DNA of 8,960 bases, from contig UROC01000079.1 of NCBI GenBank assembly GCA_900549345.1, forward strand, positions 1 through 8,960, in the 5' to 3' direction. The notes beneath the pieces were generated by a model. It did not search any database. It had not been told where the DNA came from and saw only the letters and a program-made list of their open reading frames with translations. The stretch's first letter is position 1. Each line of letters starts with the position of its first letter. Origin of the DNA: an uncultured Collinsella sp. (GTDB lineage Bacteria > Actinomycetota > Coriobacteriia > Coriobacteriales > Coriobacteriaceae). Of the stretch, positions 1 to 6,889 are shown piece after piece. The translations under genes were made by a program, and so were the position numbers.

Positions 1-755
1 ATTCGGCTCTTCCACAGCTCCTCAGCCTGGCCCATACCGACCCAAACGTCCGTATAGATCACGTCTGCATCCTTGACGCCCTCGTCGATATCCTCAGTGA
101 GCTGGATCGTGCAGCCATTCTGAGCGGCGATCTCCTGGCAGCGCTCAAGAAGCTCGGGATCGAAGTGCGTGGCGCCCTCGACATCGCCCTTGGGTCCGCA
201 GGAGCAGAAGTTAATGCCGAGCTTGGCGCAGATAACCATCAGGGAGTCGCTGACGTTGCCCTGCTCCTTGCCCATATAGGTGAGCTTCATGCCGCGCGTG
301 TCGCCAAACTCCTCACGCATGGTAAGAATGTCGGCAAGGGCCTGGGTAGGATGGTACTCGTTGGTCAGACCGTTCCAGACGGGAACGCCAGCCTTGGCGG
401 CAAGCTCCTCGACGATCGACTGGTCGGAGCCGCGATACTCAATACCGTCATACATGCGACCGAGCACGCGGGCGGTATCCTCGATGGACTCTTTCTTGCC
501 CATCTGCGACGAGCCGGGGTCGAGGTAAGTCACGCCCATACCCAGGTCCATACCGCCGACCTCGAAGGCACAGCGCGTGCGCGTGGAGGTCTTCTCAAAC
601 AGCAGGACAATGTTCTTGCCCTCGAGAAAGCGGTGCGGATAACCGGCGCGCTTCATATCCTTGAAGTTCTTTGAGAGGTCGAGCATGTACTCGATTTCCT
701 CGGGCGTAAAGTCAAGCAGGGTAAGAACGCTTCGACCAGAAAGATTAAGAGCCAT
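1..755 (-). CDS. arcB: Ornithine carbamoyltransferase, catabolic (partial, C-terminus off the left edge)
   Basis: In the ADI pathway this cytoplasmic enzyme phosphorolyses citrulline to ornithine and carbamoyl phosphate. The first 251 residues are present; the family is usually about 330, so roughly 80 are missing beyond base 1. The carbamoyl-phosphate motif STRTR is at residues 57-61, the 80s-loop segment SSQMGKKES at 82-90, and HPTQ at 135-138. The ATG at 755 has AAAGGA about 8 nt upstream. It lies 86 bp downstream of arcA on the same strand, with a hairpin between, so it is probably the third gene of the operon. Odd points: the usual GDGRNN-type segment reads GKEQGN (162-167), and the ornithine-loop SMG reads GMG (240-242), although the preceding Asp236 is kept. 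Family assignment is sure; exact substrate preference is less so. Confidence 0.93.
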   Translation of the reverse strand, partial: MALNLSGRSVLTLLDFTPEEIEYMLDLSKNFKDMKRAGYPHRFLEGKNIVLLFEKTSTRTRCAFEVGGMDLGMGVTYLDPGSSQMGKKESIEDTARVLGRMYDGIEYRGSDQSIVEELAAKAGVPVWNGLTNEYHPTQALADILTMREEFGDTRGMKLTYMGKEQGNVSDSLMVICAKLGINFCSCGPKGDVEGATHFDPELLERCQEIAAQNGCTIQLTEDIDEGVKDADVIYTDVWVGMGQAEELWKSR

Positions 756-795
756 GATTTGAGTCCTTTCGATTGTTGGAACACACAAGGAGGGA

Positions 796-825
796 TGGGC
801 GGCGCAGACGCACACGCGCCGCCCA
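796..825 (-). promoter_or_regulatory. Intercistronic GC-rich hairpin between arcA and arcB
   Basis: A perfect 10-bp inverted repeat (TGGGCGGCGC at 796-805 with its complement at 816-825) surrounds a 10-nt loop. No T-run follows it on the minus strand, so it does not look like an intrinsic terminator. It sits 17 nt past the arcA stop and about 40 nt before the arcB start. Such stems often protect the upstream message or reduce read-through, which would let arcA be made in excess of arcB; that role is inferred. Confidence 0.6.
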
Positions 826-841
826 GATACGCTAACGCTGA

Positions 842-2086
842 CTAGATTTCCTCACGCCAGAACGGCATGGTCATGCAGCGCGGGCCGCCGCGACCGCGAG
901 AAAGCTCCTCGGAGGGAGCGACGAGCAGCTCGACGCCAGCCTTGTAAAGAGCATCGTTGGTGACAACGTTGCGCTCATACACGCAGACCTTGCCCGGTGC
1001 GACCGCAAGAGTGTTGGAACCATCGTTCCACTGCTCACGGGAGGCCTCGATCGGATCGCCGCCACCGCACTCAATCATGGTGATATGGTCCATACCCGTC
1101 GCAAGCTCGAGGATATGCTGCAGGGTGCCCTCGAGTTCCTCGATATGCACCTCCCCCTCTGCATCGCCCTTGGTCAGGCGGTAGGCACGAAGCGTCTGGT
1201 AGATGCCGGGATAGACCGTGAACTTATCGCGATCGACCTGCGTGCAGACGGTGTCGAGGTGCATGTAGGCGTAGCCGTGCGGGATCTTGATGGCATAGAT
1301 GTTCTCGATCTCGGCCTCATCGGAACCCCAGAACATATTCTTGGCGAGCTCATCGATGGCCGCAGTCTGGGTGCGCTCGGAAATACCGATGGCGAGCGTC
1401 TTGGCGTTGATGTTGAGGATATCGCCGCCCTCGATATGCCACTCGCTGTTGTGGTCGTACCAGATGGGGCTACCGGCGTAATCGGGATGGTTGCGCAGCA
1501 CCGTTTCGTAGAAGATTACCTCGCGGTTGCGCTGATTCCAGTACATGCGGTTCATGGTAGCGCCCTTGCCCACGACAGCCAGAGGGTCACGGGAGAAATA
1601 CGAGGCCGGCATGGGGAACAGCACCATATCGTCAGCCTTCAACTCCTCGCCGTCCATACTGGCAAGAGAACCGCCAACCTTGGGGATCTCGAGGTCGCGA
1701 ACGTAGAGGCCGCCCATGGCAGCAAGGACAAACTCCTTGTTGTCCTTAATCGAATCAAGCTTCTCGACAACGGCCTGGCGAAGGGCCGCGTTGGAGATGC
1801 CGGACTCACCCATGAACTTCGTCATGAACTCTGCGCGAGTGCCCTCGACTTTGTCAAACGTCTCAGCGAGCAGCTCTTCCATATAGACGACCTCGGCGCC
1901 AGCGCCGCGAAGAAGGTCGGTAAACTGATCGTGCTCTTTCTGGGCATAGTCCAGATAGAACGCATCGTGAATCCAAACGCGGTCGAAATCCTCCGCCTTC
2001 ATGTTTACAAGATCCATACCGGGGCGATGGACGCACACCTTCTTGAGGGCGCCAATCTCGCTATGAACGTTCAGTCCTTTGTTCAT
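842..2086 (-). CDS. arcA: Arginine deiminase
   Basis: Hydrolyses L-arginine to citrulline and ammonia in the cytoplasm, the first step of the ADI pathway. The 414-residue length is normal for the family. The guanidine-modifying core is complete: Asp167 in SRDP, Glu219 in HIEGGD, His276 and Asp278 in MHLDT, and nucleophile Cys404 in RGRGGPRCM. The N-terminal HRPG (20-23) and Arg238 in SERT, a substrate-carboxylate contact in the family, are also present. The ATG at 2086 has AAGGA 5 nt upstream and the typical start MNKGLNVHSEIG. It lies 42 bp after the transporter gene, so the two are co-transcribed. One oddity is PASYFSRDP where many ADIs have PNLYFTRDP, so the substrate-binding Asn there is replaced. 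Confidence 0.96.
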   Translation of the reverse strand: MNKGLNVHSEIGALKKVCVHRPGMDLVNMKAEDFDRVWIHDAFYLDYAQKEHDQFTDLLRGAGAEVVYMEELLAETFDKVEGTRAEFMTKFMGESGISNAALRQAVVEKLDSIKDNKEFVLAAMGGLYVRDLEIPKVGGSLASMDGEELKADDMVLFPMPASYFSRDPLAVVGKGATMNRMYWNQRNREVIFYETVLRNHPDYAGSPIWYDHNSEWHIEGGDILNINAKTLAIGISERTQTAAIDELAKNMFWGSDEAEIENIYAIKIPHGYAYMHLDTVCTQVDRDKFTVYPGIYQTLRAYRLTKGDAEGEVHIEELEGTLQHILELATGMDHITMIECGGGDPIEASREQWNDGSNTLAVAPGKVCVYERNVVTNDALYKAGVELLVAPSEELSRGRGGPRCMTMPFWREEI

Positions 2087-2128
2087 CTCTATCCTTCTTT
2101 CTCACAACTTGTATGTGGGGTTTTGCTT

Positions 2129-3565
2129 TTACGGCAGGGGGATAAGGCCCGAAACCGCAGTGAATGCCATGCAGATAACGCTCACGACCAGGAAGAATTT
2201 CCAAGCAACCTTCCACCACTGGCCAAGCGGAATCTTGCAGACGCCAAGACCGGCAACGAGCATCGCGCTTGTTGGCGAAATGAGAGACATGGCCGCGCTG
2301 CCCATGGAAAGACCCGTAACTGCAGCCTCGGGGTTTAAGCCCATCAGCTCAACAAGCGGGCCGAAAATGGGAATCGTAAGAGCAGCGATGCCCGAGGAGC
2401 TCGGAACGAGGATCGACAGAAGGTTATCCACGACATAGAGAATGCTCGTAAAGATAACTGCCGGAACTCCAGAGAGAGCCGTGGCGAGCGTGTTGAGAAT
2501 CGTATCGATGATGAGGCCGTCATTGGCGATTACGAGGATTCCGCGGGCGAGGCCAACAACGATGGCAGAGAACGCGAAGTCTGCAATTCCCTTAACGAAC
2601 TCGCCAGCGATCTCCTTCTCATTCATCCCGGAAACAACACCCGAAAGAAGAGCCATGGCCAAGAAAATCGCAGAGATCTCGTTCATGTACCAGCCCTGGG
2701 TTACCAGACCCCAAATGATAGCGCCAAGTCCAAGCACGAAAATAACCATGACGGCTTTTTGCCTAGCGGTGAACTCGCTATCGAGGAGATTCTCGTCCGC
2801 GCCAAACTCTTTGCGCTTCTCGATATCATCGTGGAAAGCTGGGGATACCTCGGGATTCTTCTTAACCTTGAGGGCATACATCACAACCCATGCGATGGCA
2901 ACTGCAGTGAGCACGACAAGGGCGATAGTACGCAACCAAAGCTGGGGGTTGCCCTGGATGCCGAGGATACCCTGGGAAATCAGGACGTTGAACGGGTTAA
3001 CGGTAGATGCGATGTATCCGATACGGGCACCCACAAACACCGTCATGAACGCTGTAATTGAGTCGAAGCCCATGGCCATCATGATCGGCATAAGAATCGC
3101 AAAGAACGGAAGCGTCTCCTCTGCCATACCAAAGGTGCTGCCGCCCAAGGCAAAAAGCACCATTAGGATCGGAATGATGAGGACGTCCTTGCTCTTGAAC
3201 TTCTTCACCACTCGGGCGACGCCGCTCGTGATGGCTCCGGTCGCCGTGATGACCTGGAAGGAACCTCCCACGATCATAATGAATGCAACGACCTCGACCG
3301 CTTGCTGGATGCCGATCGCAGGGGCCTCAAGTACTTCGAAGATGCCTTGGCGAAGATCGACCTCGTTGCCGTCCTCGTCCGTATAGACCTTATCGACAGG
3401 CTCATAGGTGCCCGAGACTGTTACCTCGCGACCGTTAACCTCCTGGCGCTCAAACGAGCCCGAAGGCACGACCCAGGTCAGAACGGCAAATACGGCCATC
3501 AAGACGAGAATGATGGTGTACACGTGCGGGACTCGAAGAGTGCGCTTCTTTTCTGTCTCTGCCAT
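2129..3565 (-). CDS. arcD: YfcC-family (DcuC superfamily) transporter, probable arginine/ornithine antiporter
   Basis: A 478-residue polytopic inner-membrane protein. There is an N-terminal membrane segment at about 15-33, a hydrophilic outer loop of about 50 residues (35-85), then roughly ten or more hydrophobic segments to the C-terminus. It has the glycine/serine-rich stretches of the YfcC group, such as the GGSTFGMAEETLPFF region near 141-155 and SSSGIAALTIP in the C-terminal half. YfcC proteins are known as arginine/ornithine exchangers in the ADI operons of several Firmicutes. Its place as first gene, directly before arcA and arcB, supports that substrate. The ATG at 3565 has a near-perfect AAGGAGG 4 nt upstream. 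This protein is not of the APC family to which the classical Pseudomonas ArcD belongs, so the symbol is given by role. A dicarboxylate or other amino acid substrate cannot be excluded. Confidence 0.85.
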   Translation of the reverse strand: MAETEKKRTLRVPHVYTIILVLMAVFAVLTWVVPSGSFERQEVNGREVTVSGTYEPVDKVYTDEDGNEVDLRQGIFEVLEAPAIGIQQAVEVVAFIMIVGGSFQVITATGAITSGVARVVKKFKSKDVLIIPILMVLFALGGSTFGMAEETLPFFAILMPIMMAMGFDSITAFMTVFVGARIGYIASTVNPFNVLISQGILGIQGNPQLWLRTIALVVLTAVAIAWVVMYALKVKKNPEVSPAFHDDIEKRKEFGADENLLDSEFTARQKAVMVIFVLGLGAIIWGLVTQGWYMNEISAIFLAMALLSGVVSGMNEKEIAGEFVKGIADFAFSAIVVGLARGILVIANDGLIIDTILNTLATALSGVPAVIFTSILYVVDNLLSILVPSSSGIAALTIPIFGPLVELMGLNPEAAVTGLSMGSAAMSLISPTSAMLVAGLGVCKIPLGQWWKVAWKFFLVVSVICMAFTAVSGLIPLP

Positions 3566-3686
3566 CTCTCCTCCTTAATTCAGGGGTTTTTCGTTGCCGG
3601 CAAAGCCATTGTGTCATCGCGCAAAACATCCTTCCGTCTCTTCGCCCGTCAACGAAGCGCATCGACCCGTAAACGGATTCCAGATT

Positions 3687-3734
3687 GATGTAATTCGTCA
3701 ATTATCTCTTTAAATAGATGTTTAACATCAATTA
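3687..3734. promoter_or_regulatory. Tandem operator-like repeats, 30 bp apart, in the divergent arc promoter region
   Basis: Two 18-bp elements of the form GATGT-N6-TCAATTA occur at 3687-3704 and 3717-3734; they match at 13 of 18 positions and start exactly 30 bp apart, about three helical turns. The second contains a perfect 13-nt palindrome, GATGTTTAACATC (3717-3729). The first is the centre of an imperfect 17-nt palindrome starting TTGATGTAATTCG (3685-3701). A regulator dimer binding both on one face of the helix is the natural reading. The HTH protein encoded at 5095-5745 is the obvious candidate, by inference from proximity. Confidence 0.6.
3701..3731 (-). promoter_or_regulatory. Possible promoter of the arcD-arcA-arcB operon
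   Basis: Read on the minus strand, TTGATG (3726-3731) lies 19 bp before GATAAT (3701-3706). The -10 is five of six to consensus, but the spacer is 2 bp too long, so this is a moderate call. Transcription would start near 3694 and give a leader of about 130 nt. The -35 lies inside the second operator-like repeat, and the first repeat spans the region just downstream of the -10, as expected for repression or tight control. Confidence 0.4.
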
Positions 3735-3767
3735 CTAGCCTTGTTCATGCCATTCTCCTGTGACAAA

Positions 3768-3788
3768 TATGATGTAAATTGAATCAAT
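3768..3788 (+). promoter_or_regulatory. Possible -10 and third operator-like element before the second deiminase gene
   Basis: TATGAT at 3768-3773 is a five-of-six -10 match, without a convincing -35 at the right distance. It overlaps GATGTAAATTGAATCAAT (3771-3788), which resembles the two repeats to the left but has 2 extra central bases. It also contains the perfect 11-nt palindrome ATTGAATCAAT (3778-3788). Binding of the same regulator here would make the second deiminase-regulator unit autoregulated. Confidence 0.35.
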
Positions 3789-3842
3789 CTCGTAATGTGC
3801 CACTATGGAAGCAATCAATACTCATCGCCAAAGCGAGGTCTT

Positions 3843-5093
3843 ATGTCCGCACTACATGTTCAAAACGAAATAGGAAAGCTAAAAAAGGCCCTCCTGCACT
3901 GCCCCGGCTCCGAAACGCGCAATTACCCCGACGGGCAGTTCAATCAAGTCTTTACGCTACGCCCGTCTAGCAGCTCATTCGATCTTGAAAAGGCTCTCAA
4001 GGAGCATCATGCTTACTCGACGATGCTCGAGCGCGAAGGAGTAGAGATTCTCTATCTTGAAAACCTTCTTACCGAAGCCCTTGATGCGACAGACCAAGCG
4101 CGTCGCTCCTTTATCGATAGCTTCATTAGAGAATGCGGCGCGTGCGGCATTGAGCTCGAGTCCGCTATTCGCGATTACCTCGAGCACATCGAGGGCTCCC
4201 GCGCTCTGGCCCAAGCGGCCGTCAACGGCATCCGTTATTCCCAGGTCTTCGATACGGATAAGGAGATATTCAGCCTCGCAAAACTGACGGGAGATGCATA
4301 CTCGCCCGACGACCTTCTCGTAAGCCCCCTTAACACCATGTGGTTCACACGCGACCCGGCGAGCGTCATCGGCGAAGGCGTCACACTCAACCATATGTAC
4401 TGGCCGGAGCGCAACCGTGAGGTTATCGCCTACAAAACGATTTTTACATATCACCCAGATTTCCGCGAGGCTCCTCAGTTCTTCAAGCATGAATCGACTT
4501 ACCACTTTGAAGGCGGCGACCTGCACAACCTCAACTGCGAAAACGTAGCCGTTGGAATCTCCCAACGAACCGAGCCAGCGGCGATAGACACCCTAGCAAA
4601 TAACTTGCTCTGGGATGAGAACTCTGCTATTGAGTCCGTATGGGCCATACAGGTCCCCTACGATGACCTCTGTATCCATCTCGACACATATTTCGCTCGC
4701 GTTGACTACGAGACATTCCTCGTTGACCGTGAGCTTCTCGATCAAGCACGGGTCTACCGCATTACACGGGGCAGATCGGAAAGGACAACCCGGGCGCGTC
4801 ATGTCGAAGGCGGTCTGAAAGAAGCGCTGAGATTAGCTCTGGGCTCAAATTCGTTGCAATTTATCTTTTGCGGTGGCTCAAATCCCGGAGCAGCAGAGGT
4901 CGAAAGGTCCAACAATGCCACAAGCACCCTTTGTTTGGAGCCCGGCAAGGTCTGCGTATACGAAGAAAACGTCAAAACCAACAAAGCGCTGGAGCAGGCA
5001 GGTATTGAACTTGTTCCCATCTCTATCTTCGAGCTGACAAACGGCTTTGGCGGTCCCAACTGCCTCTGCCTTCCCCTCGTCCGCACTTCATAA
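3843..5093 (+). CDS. Diverged arginine-deiminase-family protein (second ADI paralogue)
   Basis: A full-length 416-residue guanidine-modifying-family protein, clearly homologous along its length to the ADI at 842-2086. The catalytic set is kept: Asp171 in FTRDP, Glu223 in FEGGD, His279 and Asp281 in IHLDT, Cys407 in GGPNC. Several ADI signatures are altered: HRPG is HCPG (19-22); the acidic segment before the KEH helix is replaced by a Ser-rich stretch (42-45); the Cys loop reads NGFGGPNCLC instead of RGRGGPRCMT, losing two arginines. Thus it may be a slow or altered-substrate deiminase, or a sensor. The ATG at 3843 is chosen because MSALHVQNEIGKLKK aligns with other ADI N-termini and GAGG lies 5 nt upstream; the in-frame ATG at 3795 would add 16 unmatched residues. 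It is divergent from the arc operon and 1 bp ahead of a regulator gene. Confidence 0.88.
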   Translation: MSALHVQNEIGKLKKALLHCPGSETRNYPDGQFNQVFTLRPSSSSFDLEKALKEHHAYSTMLEREGVEILYLENLLTEALDATDQARRSFIDSFIRECGACGIELESAIRDYLEHIEGSRALAQAAVNGIRYSQVFDTDKEIFSLAKLTGDAYSPDDLLVSPLNTMWFTRDPASVIGEGVTLNHMYWPERNREVIAYKTIFTYHPDFREAPQFFKHESTYHFEGGDLHNLNCENVAVGISQRTEPAAIDTLANNLLWDENSAIESVWAIQVPYDDLCIHLDTYFARVDYETFLVDRELLDQARVYRITRGRSERTTRARHVEGGLKEALRLALGSNSLQFIFCGGSNPGAAEVERSNNATSTLCLEPGKVCVYEENVKTNKALEQAGIELVPISIFELTNGFGGPNCLCLPLVRTS

Positions 5094-5094
5094 A

Positions 5095-5745
5095 ATGGGA
5101 ACGGGTCAAAACATAAAGGCGCTTCGCAAGCGCGATCAGCTAACACAGGAGGAGCTCGCGACACTCGTCGGCGTCTCCAAAGAAACGGTATGCCGCTGGG
5201 AAAAGGATCGTTATGCAATCCGCCGCTCAACGTTGCTCAAGATAGTATCGACATTTAACCTGCAGCTCGACGACCTCACATCTGAAACCGCAGGGCTTGC
5301 CGCAAAGCTCGACCACGAGGGGCGGAAGGGGGAATCCAAAGAAGTTACTACTGATTCCCTTTGCGATGTATTTAAAATCCAGATGACAGGAGGCAGAACG
5401 GGACTTAAACAAACCGGAACAACCGCGCTTCCCTCATCCGTATTCAAGAAACATCGCGAGTGCTTCTTTGTTCAAATGGACACATCCGCCATGTCCAAAT
5501 GCTACCCGACTGGATCCCTTCTCCTCGTGGATCCCAGCCTAAAACCCTGGAACGGATGCTCCGTCCTCGCCTTGGCCGATAATTCGAGAATCGTCATACG
5601 GCGTTATAGCACCGGCACGAATACCGTGATGCTCTCATCCCACTCATATCGCACAGCGGAACCGGATATCGTGCTGGACAAACGCCGAATTAGGATTCTG
5701 GGAGTCATCGTTTGGTTTCAGGCGTCTCATGATCTGAGCGTCTAA
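5095..5745 (+). CDS. XRE-type HTH regulator with a degenerate LexA/S24-like C-terminal domain
   Basis: A 216-residue predicted transcription factor. Residues 6-60 are an XRE/Cro HTH (NIKALRKRDQLTQEELA, then VSKETVCRWEKDR). A linker follows to about 90, then an S24/LexA-like fold: FFVQMDTSAM, YPTGSLLLVDPSLKPWNG, IVIRRY and a terminal RILGVIVWF. In LexA-type proteins the nucleophile is Ser of the S-M pair and the base is Lys of VKR; here these positions are Ala132 and Arg169. Self-cleavage is therefore unlikely and the domain may serve dimerisation or ligand sensing. The ATG at 5095 begins 1 nt after the stop of the second deiminase gene and has no clear Shine-Dalgarno of its own, which implies translational coupling. 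It probably controls the divergent arc operon and itself; that is inferred from position. Confidence 0.85.
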   Translation: MGTGQNIKALRKRDQLTQEELATLVGVSKETVCRWEKDRYAIRRSTLLKIVSTFNLQLDDLTSETAGLAAKLDHEGRKGESKEVTTDSLCDVFKIQMTGGRTGLKQTGTTALPSSVFKKHRECFFVQMDTSAMSKCYPTGSLLLVDPSLKPWNGCSVLALADNSRIVIRRYSTGTNTVMLSSHSYRTAEPDIVLDKRRIRILGVIVWFQASHDLSV

Positions 5746-5793
5746 TCAAATTTGATCTTGTTTACCTCCCCCATATGCTCACAACTCAATAGC

Positions 5794-5826
5794 AAAAGCC
5801 CCGCAGTCGGAGCGGACCGCGGGGCT
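5794..5826 (-). terminator. Intrinsic terminator of arcC
   Basis: An 8-bp perfect stem (AGCCCCGC at 5797-5804 with GCGGGGCT at 5819-5826) can be extended inward by 3 bp past one mismatch. On the minus strand it is followed by TTTT. It lies about 65 bp downstream of the arcC stop. No T-run exists on the plus side, so it should not end transcripts of the regulator gene by itself. Confidence 0.7.
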
Positions 5827-5845
5827 CATGAAGAGAGGCTAGTTT

Positions 5846-5869
5846 GTGGGCGCTTTGCCTGGCGCCCAC
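5846..5869 (-). other. Second hairpin in the arcC 3' region
   Basis: A perfect 8-bp inverted repeat, GTGGGCGC (5846-5853) with GCGCCCAC (5862-5869), and an 8-nt loop, between the arcC stop and its terminator. AGAGAGGC occurs near both of its flanks (from 5833 and from 5872) as a short direct repeat. There is no T-run, so a 3'-end stabilising role is more likely than termination. Confidence 0.45.
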
Positions 5870-5891
5870 GAGAGAGGCAACGGAGTAGAGA

Positions 5892-6854
5892 CTACTCGTG
5901 GATGCGGGTACCGGAGAGGCCGGCCATGGTCTCGGCGGCCTTGTCCAGGGCGCCGATGATGCAGGTGCGGCCCTTGCGGGAGCGGGCGAACTTGATGGCG
6001 GCGCGGACCTTGGGCTCCATGGAGCCCTTGCCGAACTGGCCCTCGTCGGCCAGGCGCTCGGCCTCGTCGGCGGTGAGGTCCTCGAGCTCCTCCTGGTTGG
6101 GCTTGCCGAAGTTGATGGCGACGTGCTCGACGGCGGTCAGCAGGAACAGGACGTCGGCGTCGCAGTCCTCGGCCAGCAGCTCGCCGCCCAGGTCCTTATC
6201 GATGACGGCAGGAACGCCCTTGTAGCAGCCCTTGTTCTCGTAGTCGCGGACGACGGGGATGCCGCCGCCACCGCAGGCGATGACGATGAACTCGTTGTCG
6301 AGCAGGTTGAGGATGGAGTCAGCCTCGACGATCTTCTTGGGATCGGGGGAGGCGACGACGCGACGCCAGCCGCGGCCGGAATCCTCGACGAAGACCTTGG
6401 AGGGGTCCTCGGCCATGAACTCCTTGGCCTGCTCCTCGGTGTAGAACGGGCCGATCGGCTTGGTCGGGTTCTTGAACGCGGGGTCGTCGGGATCGCACTC
6501 GATCTGGGTGACGACGGTGGCGGCGTGCCAACGCTTGTAGCGCTTGTGCATCTCGCGGCCGATGCCCTGCTGCAGGTGGTAGCCGATGTAGCCCTGGGAC
6601 ATGGCGCCGCACTCGGGCAGCGGCATCTCGGGGGTGCCGATGGCGTCGTGGGCGGCGGCGAAGGCGTTCTGGATCATGCCGACCTGCGGGCCGTTGCCGT
6701 GGGTGATGATGATCTCGTTGCCCTGCTCGATAAGACCGAGGAGAGCGTGGGCGGTGTTGCTCACGGCCTCGATCTGCTCGACGGGGTTGTTGCCGAGGGC
6801 GTTGCCGCCGAGGGCGACGACAATACGATCGGGCTTGCCAAGAGGCTTAGACAT
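5892..6854 (-). CDS. arcC: Carbamate kinase
   Basis: Transfers phosphate from carbamoyl phosphate to ADP, giving ATP, CO2 and ammonia; this is the ATP-yielding last step of the ADI pathway. At 320 residues it has normal length. Amino-acid-kinase motifs are clear: VVALGGNALG (12-21), THGNGPQVG (51-59), ACGGGGIPV (193-201), VIDKDLGGELLA (218-229), and GSMEPKVRAA (277-286). The ATG at 6854 gives MSKPLGKPDRIVVALGG and has AAAGGA 8 nt upstream; an in-frame ATG at 6890 would add 12 residues and is less likely. It lies apart from arcDAB, convergent with the deiminase-regulator unit, with its own leader and terminator, so it can be regulated separately. It is very GC-rich compared with the lower-GC unit next to it, in keeping with strong expression or different age. 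Confidence 0.95.
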   Translation of the reverse strand: MSKPLGKPDRIVVALGGNALGNNPVEQIEAVSNTAHALLGLIEQGNEIIITHGNGPQVGMIQNAFAAAHDAIGTPEMPLPECGAMSQGYIGYHLQQGIGREMHKRYKRWHAATVVTQIECDPDDPAFKNPTKPIGPFYTEEQAKEFMAEDPSKVFVEDSGRGWRRVVASPDPKKIVEADSILNLLDNEFIVIACGGGGIPVVRDYENKGCYKGVPAVIDKDLGGELLAEDCDADVLFLLTAVEHVAINFGKPNQEELEDLTADEAERLADEGQFGKGSMEPKVRAAIKFARSRKGRTCIIGALDKAAETMAGLSGTRIHE

Positions 6855-6889
6855 TGCTGGAATCCTTTCTGTAAAAGGCCTACAACCCA

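Noticed and set aside
1085..2338. Plus-strand open frame of 417 codons opposite arcA
   Set aside because: The minus strand encodes a full arginine deiminase with all active-site motifs; the opposite frame shows no recognisable domain and runs across the intergenic gap into the transporter gene.
3450..3671. Arg-rich minus-strand frame starting in the arcD leader (MRFVDGRRDGRMF...), a possible arginine leader peptide
   Set aside because: It has no clear ribosome binding site, and overlaps arcD out of frame for about 115 bases; the Arg codons come partly from the GA-rich Shine-Dalgarno and Lys/Glu-rich arcD start, so chance explains it.
3795..3842. Upstream ATG extending the second deiminase by 16 residues
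   Set aside because: The extra residues match nothing in ADI N-termini, whereas the ATG at 3843 gives the standard start and has GAGG 5 nt ahead.
5745..5756. Palindrome ATCAAATTTGAT at the regulator stop codon as a terminator or operator
   Set aside because: It is short and AT-only in pairing strength, with no T-run after it; it could bind a protein but does not share the GATGT pattern of the arc operators, so there is no support for a call.
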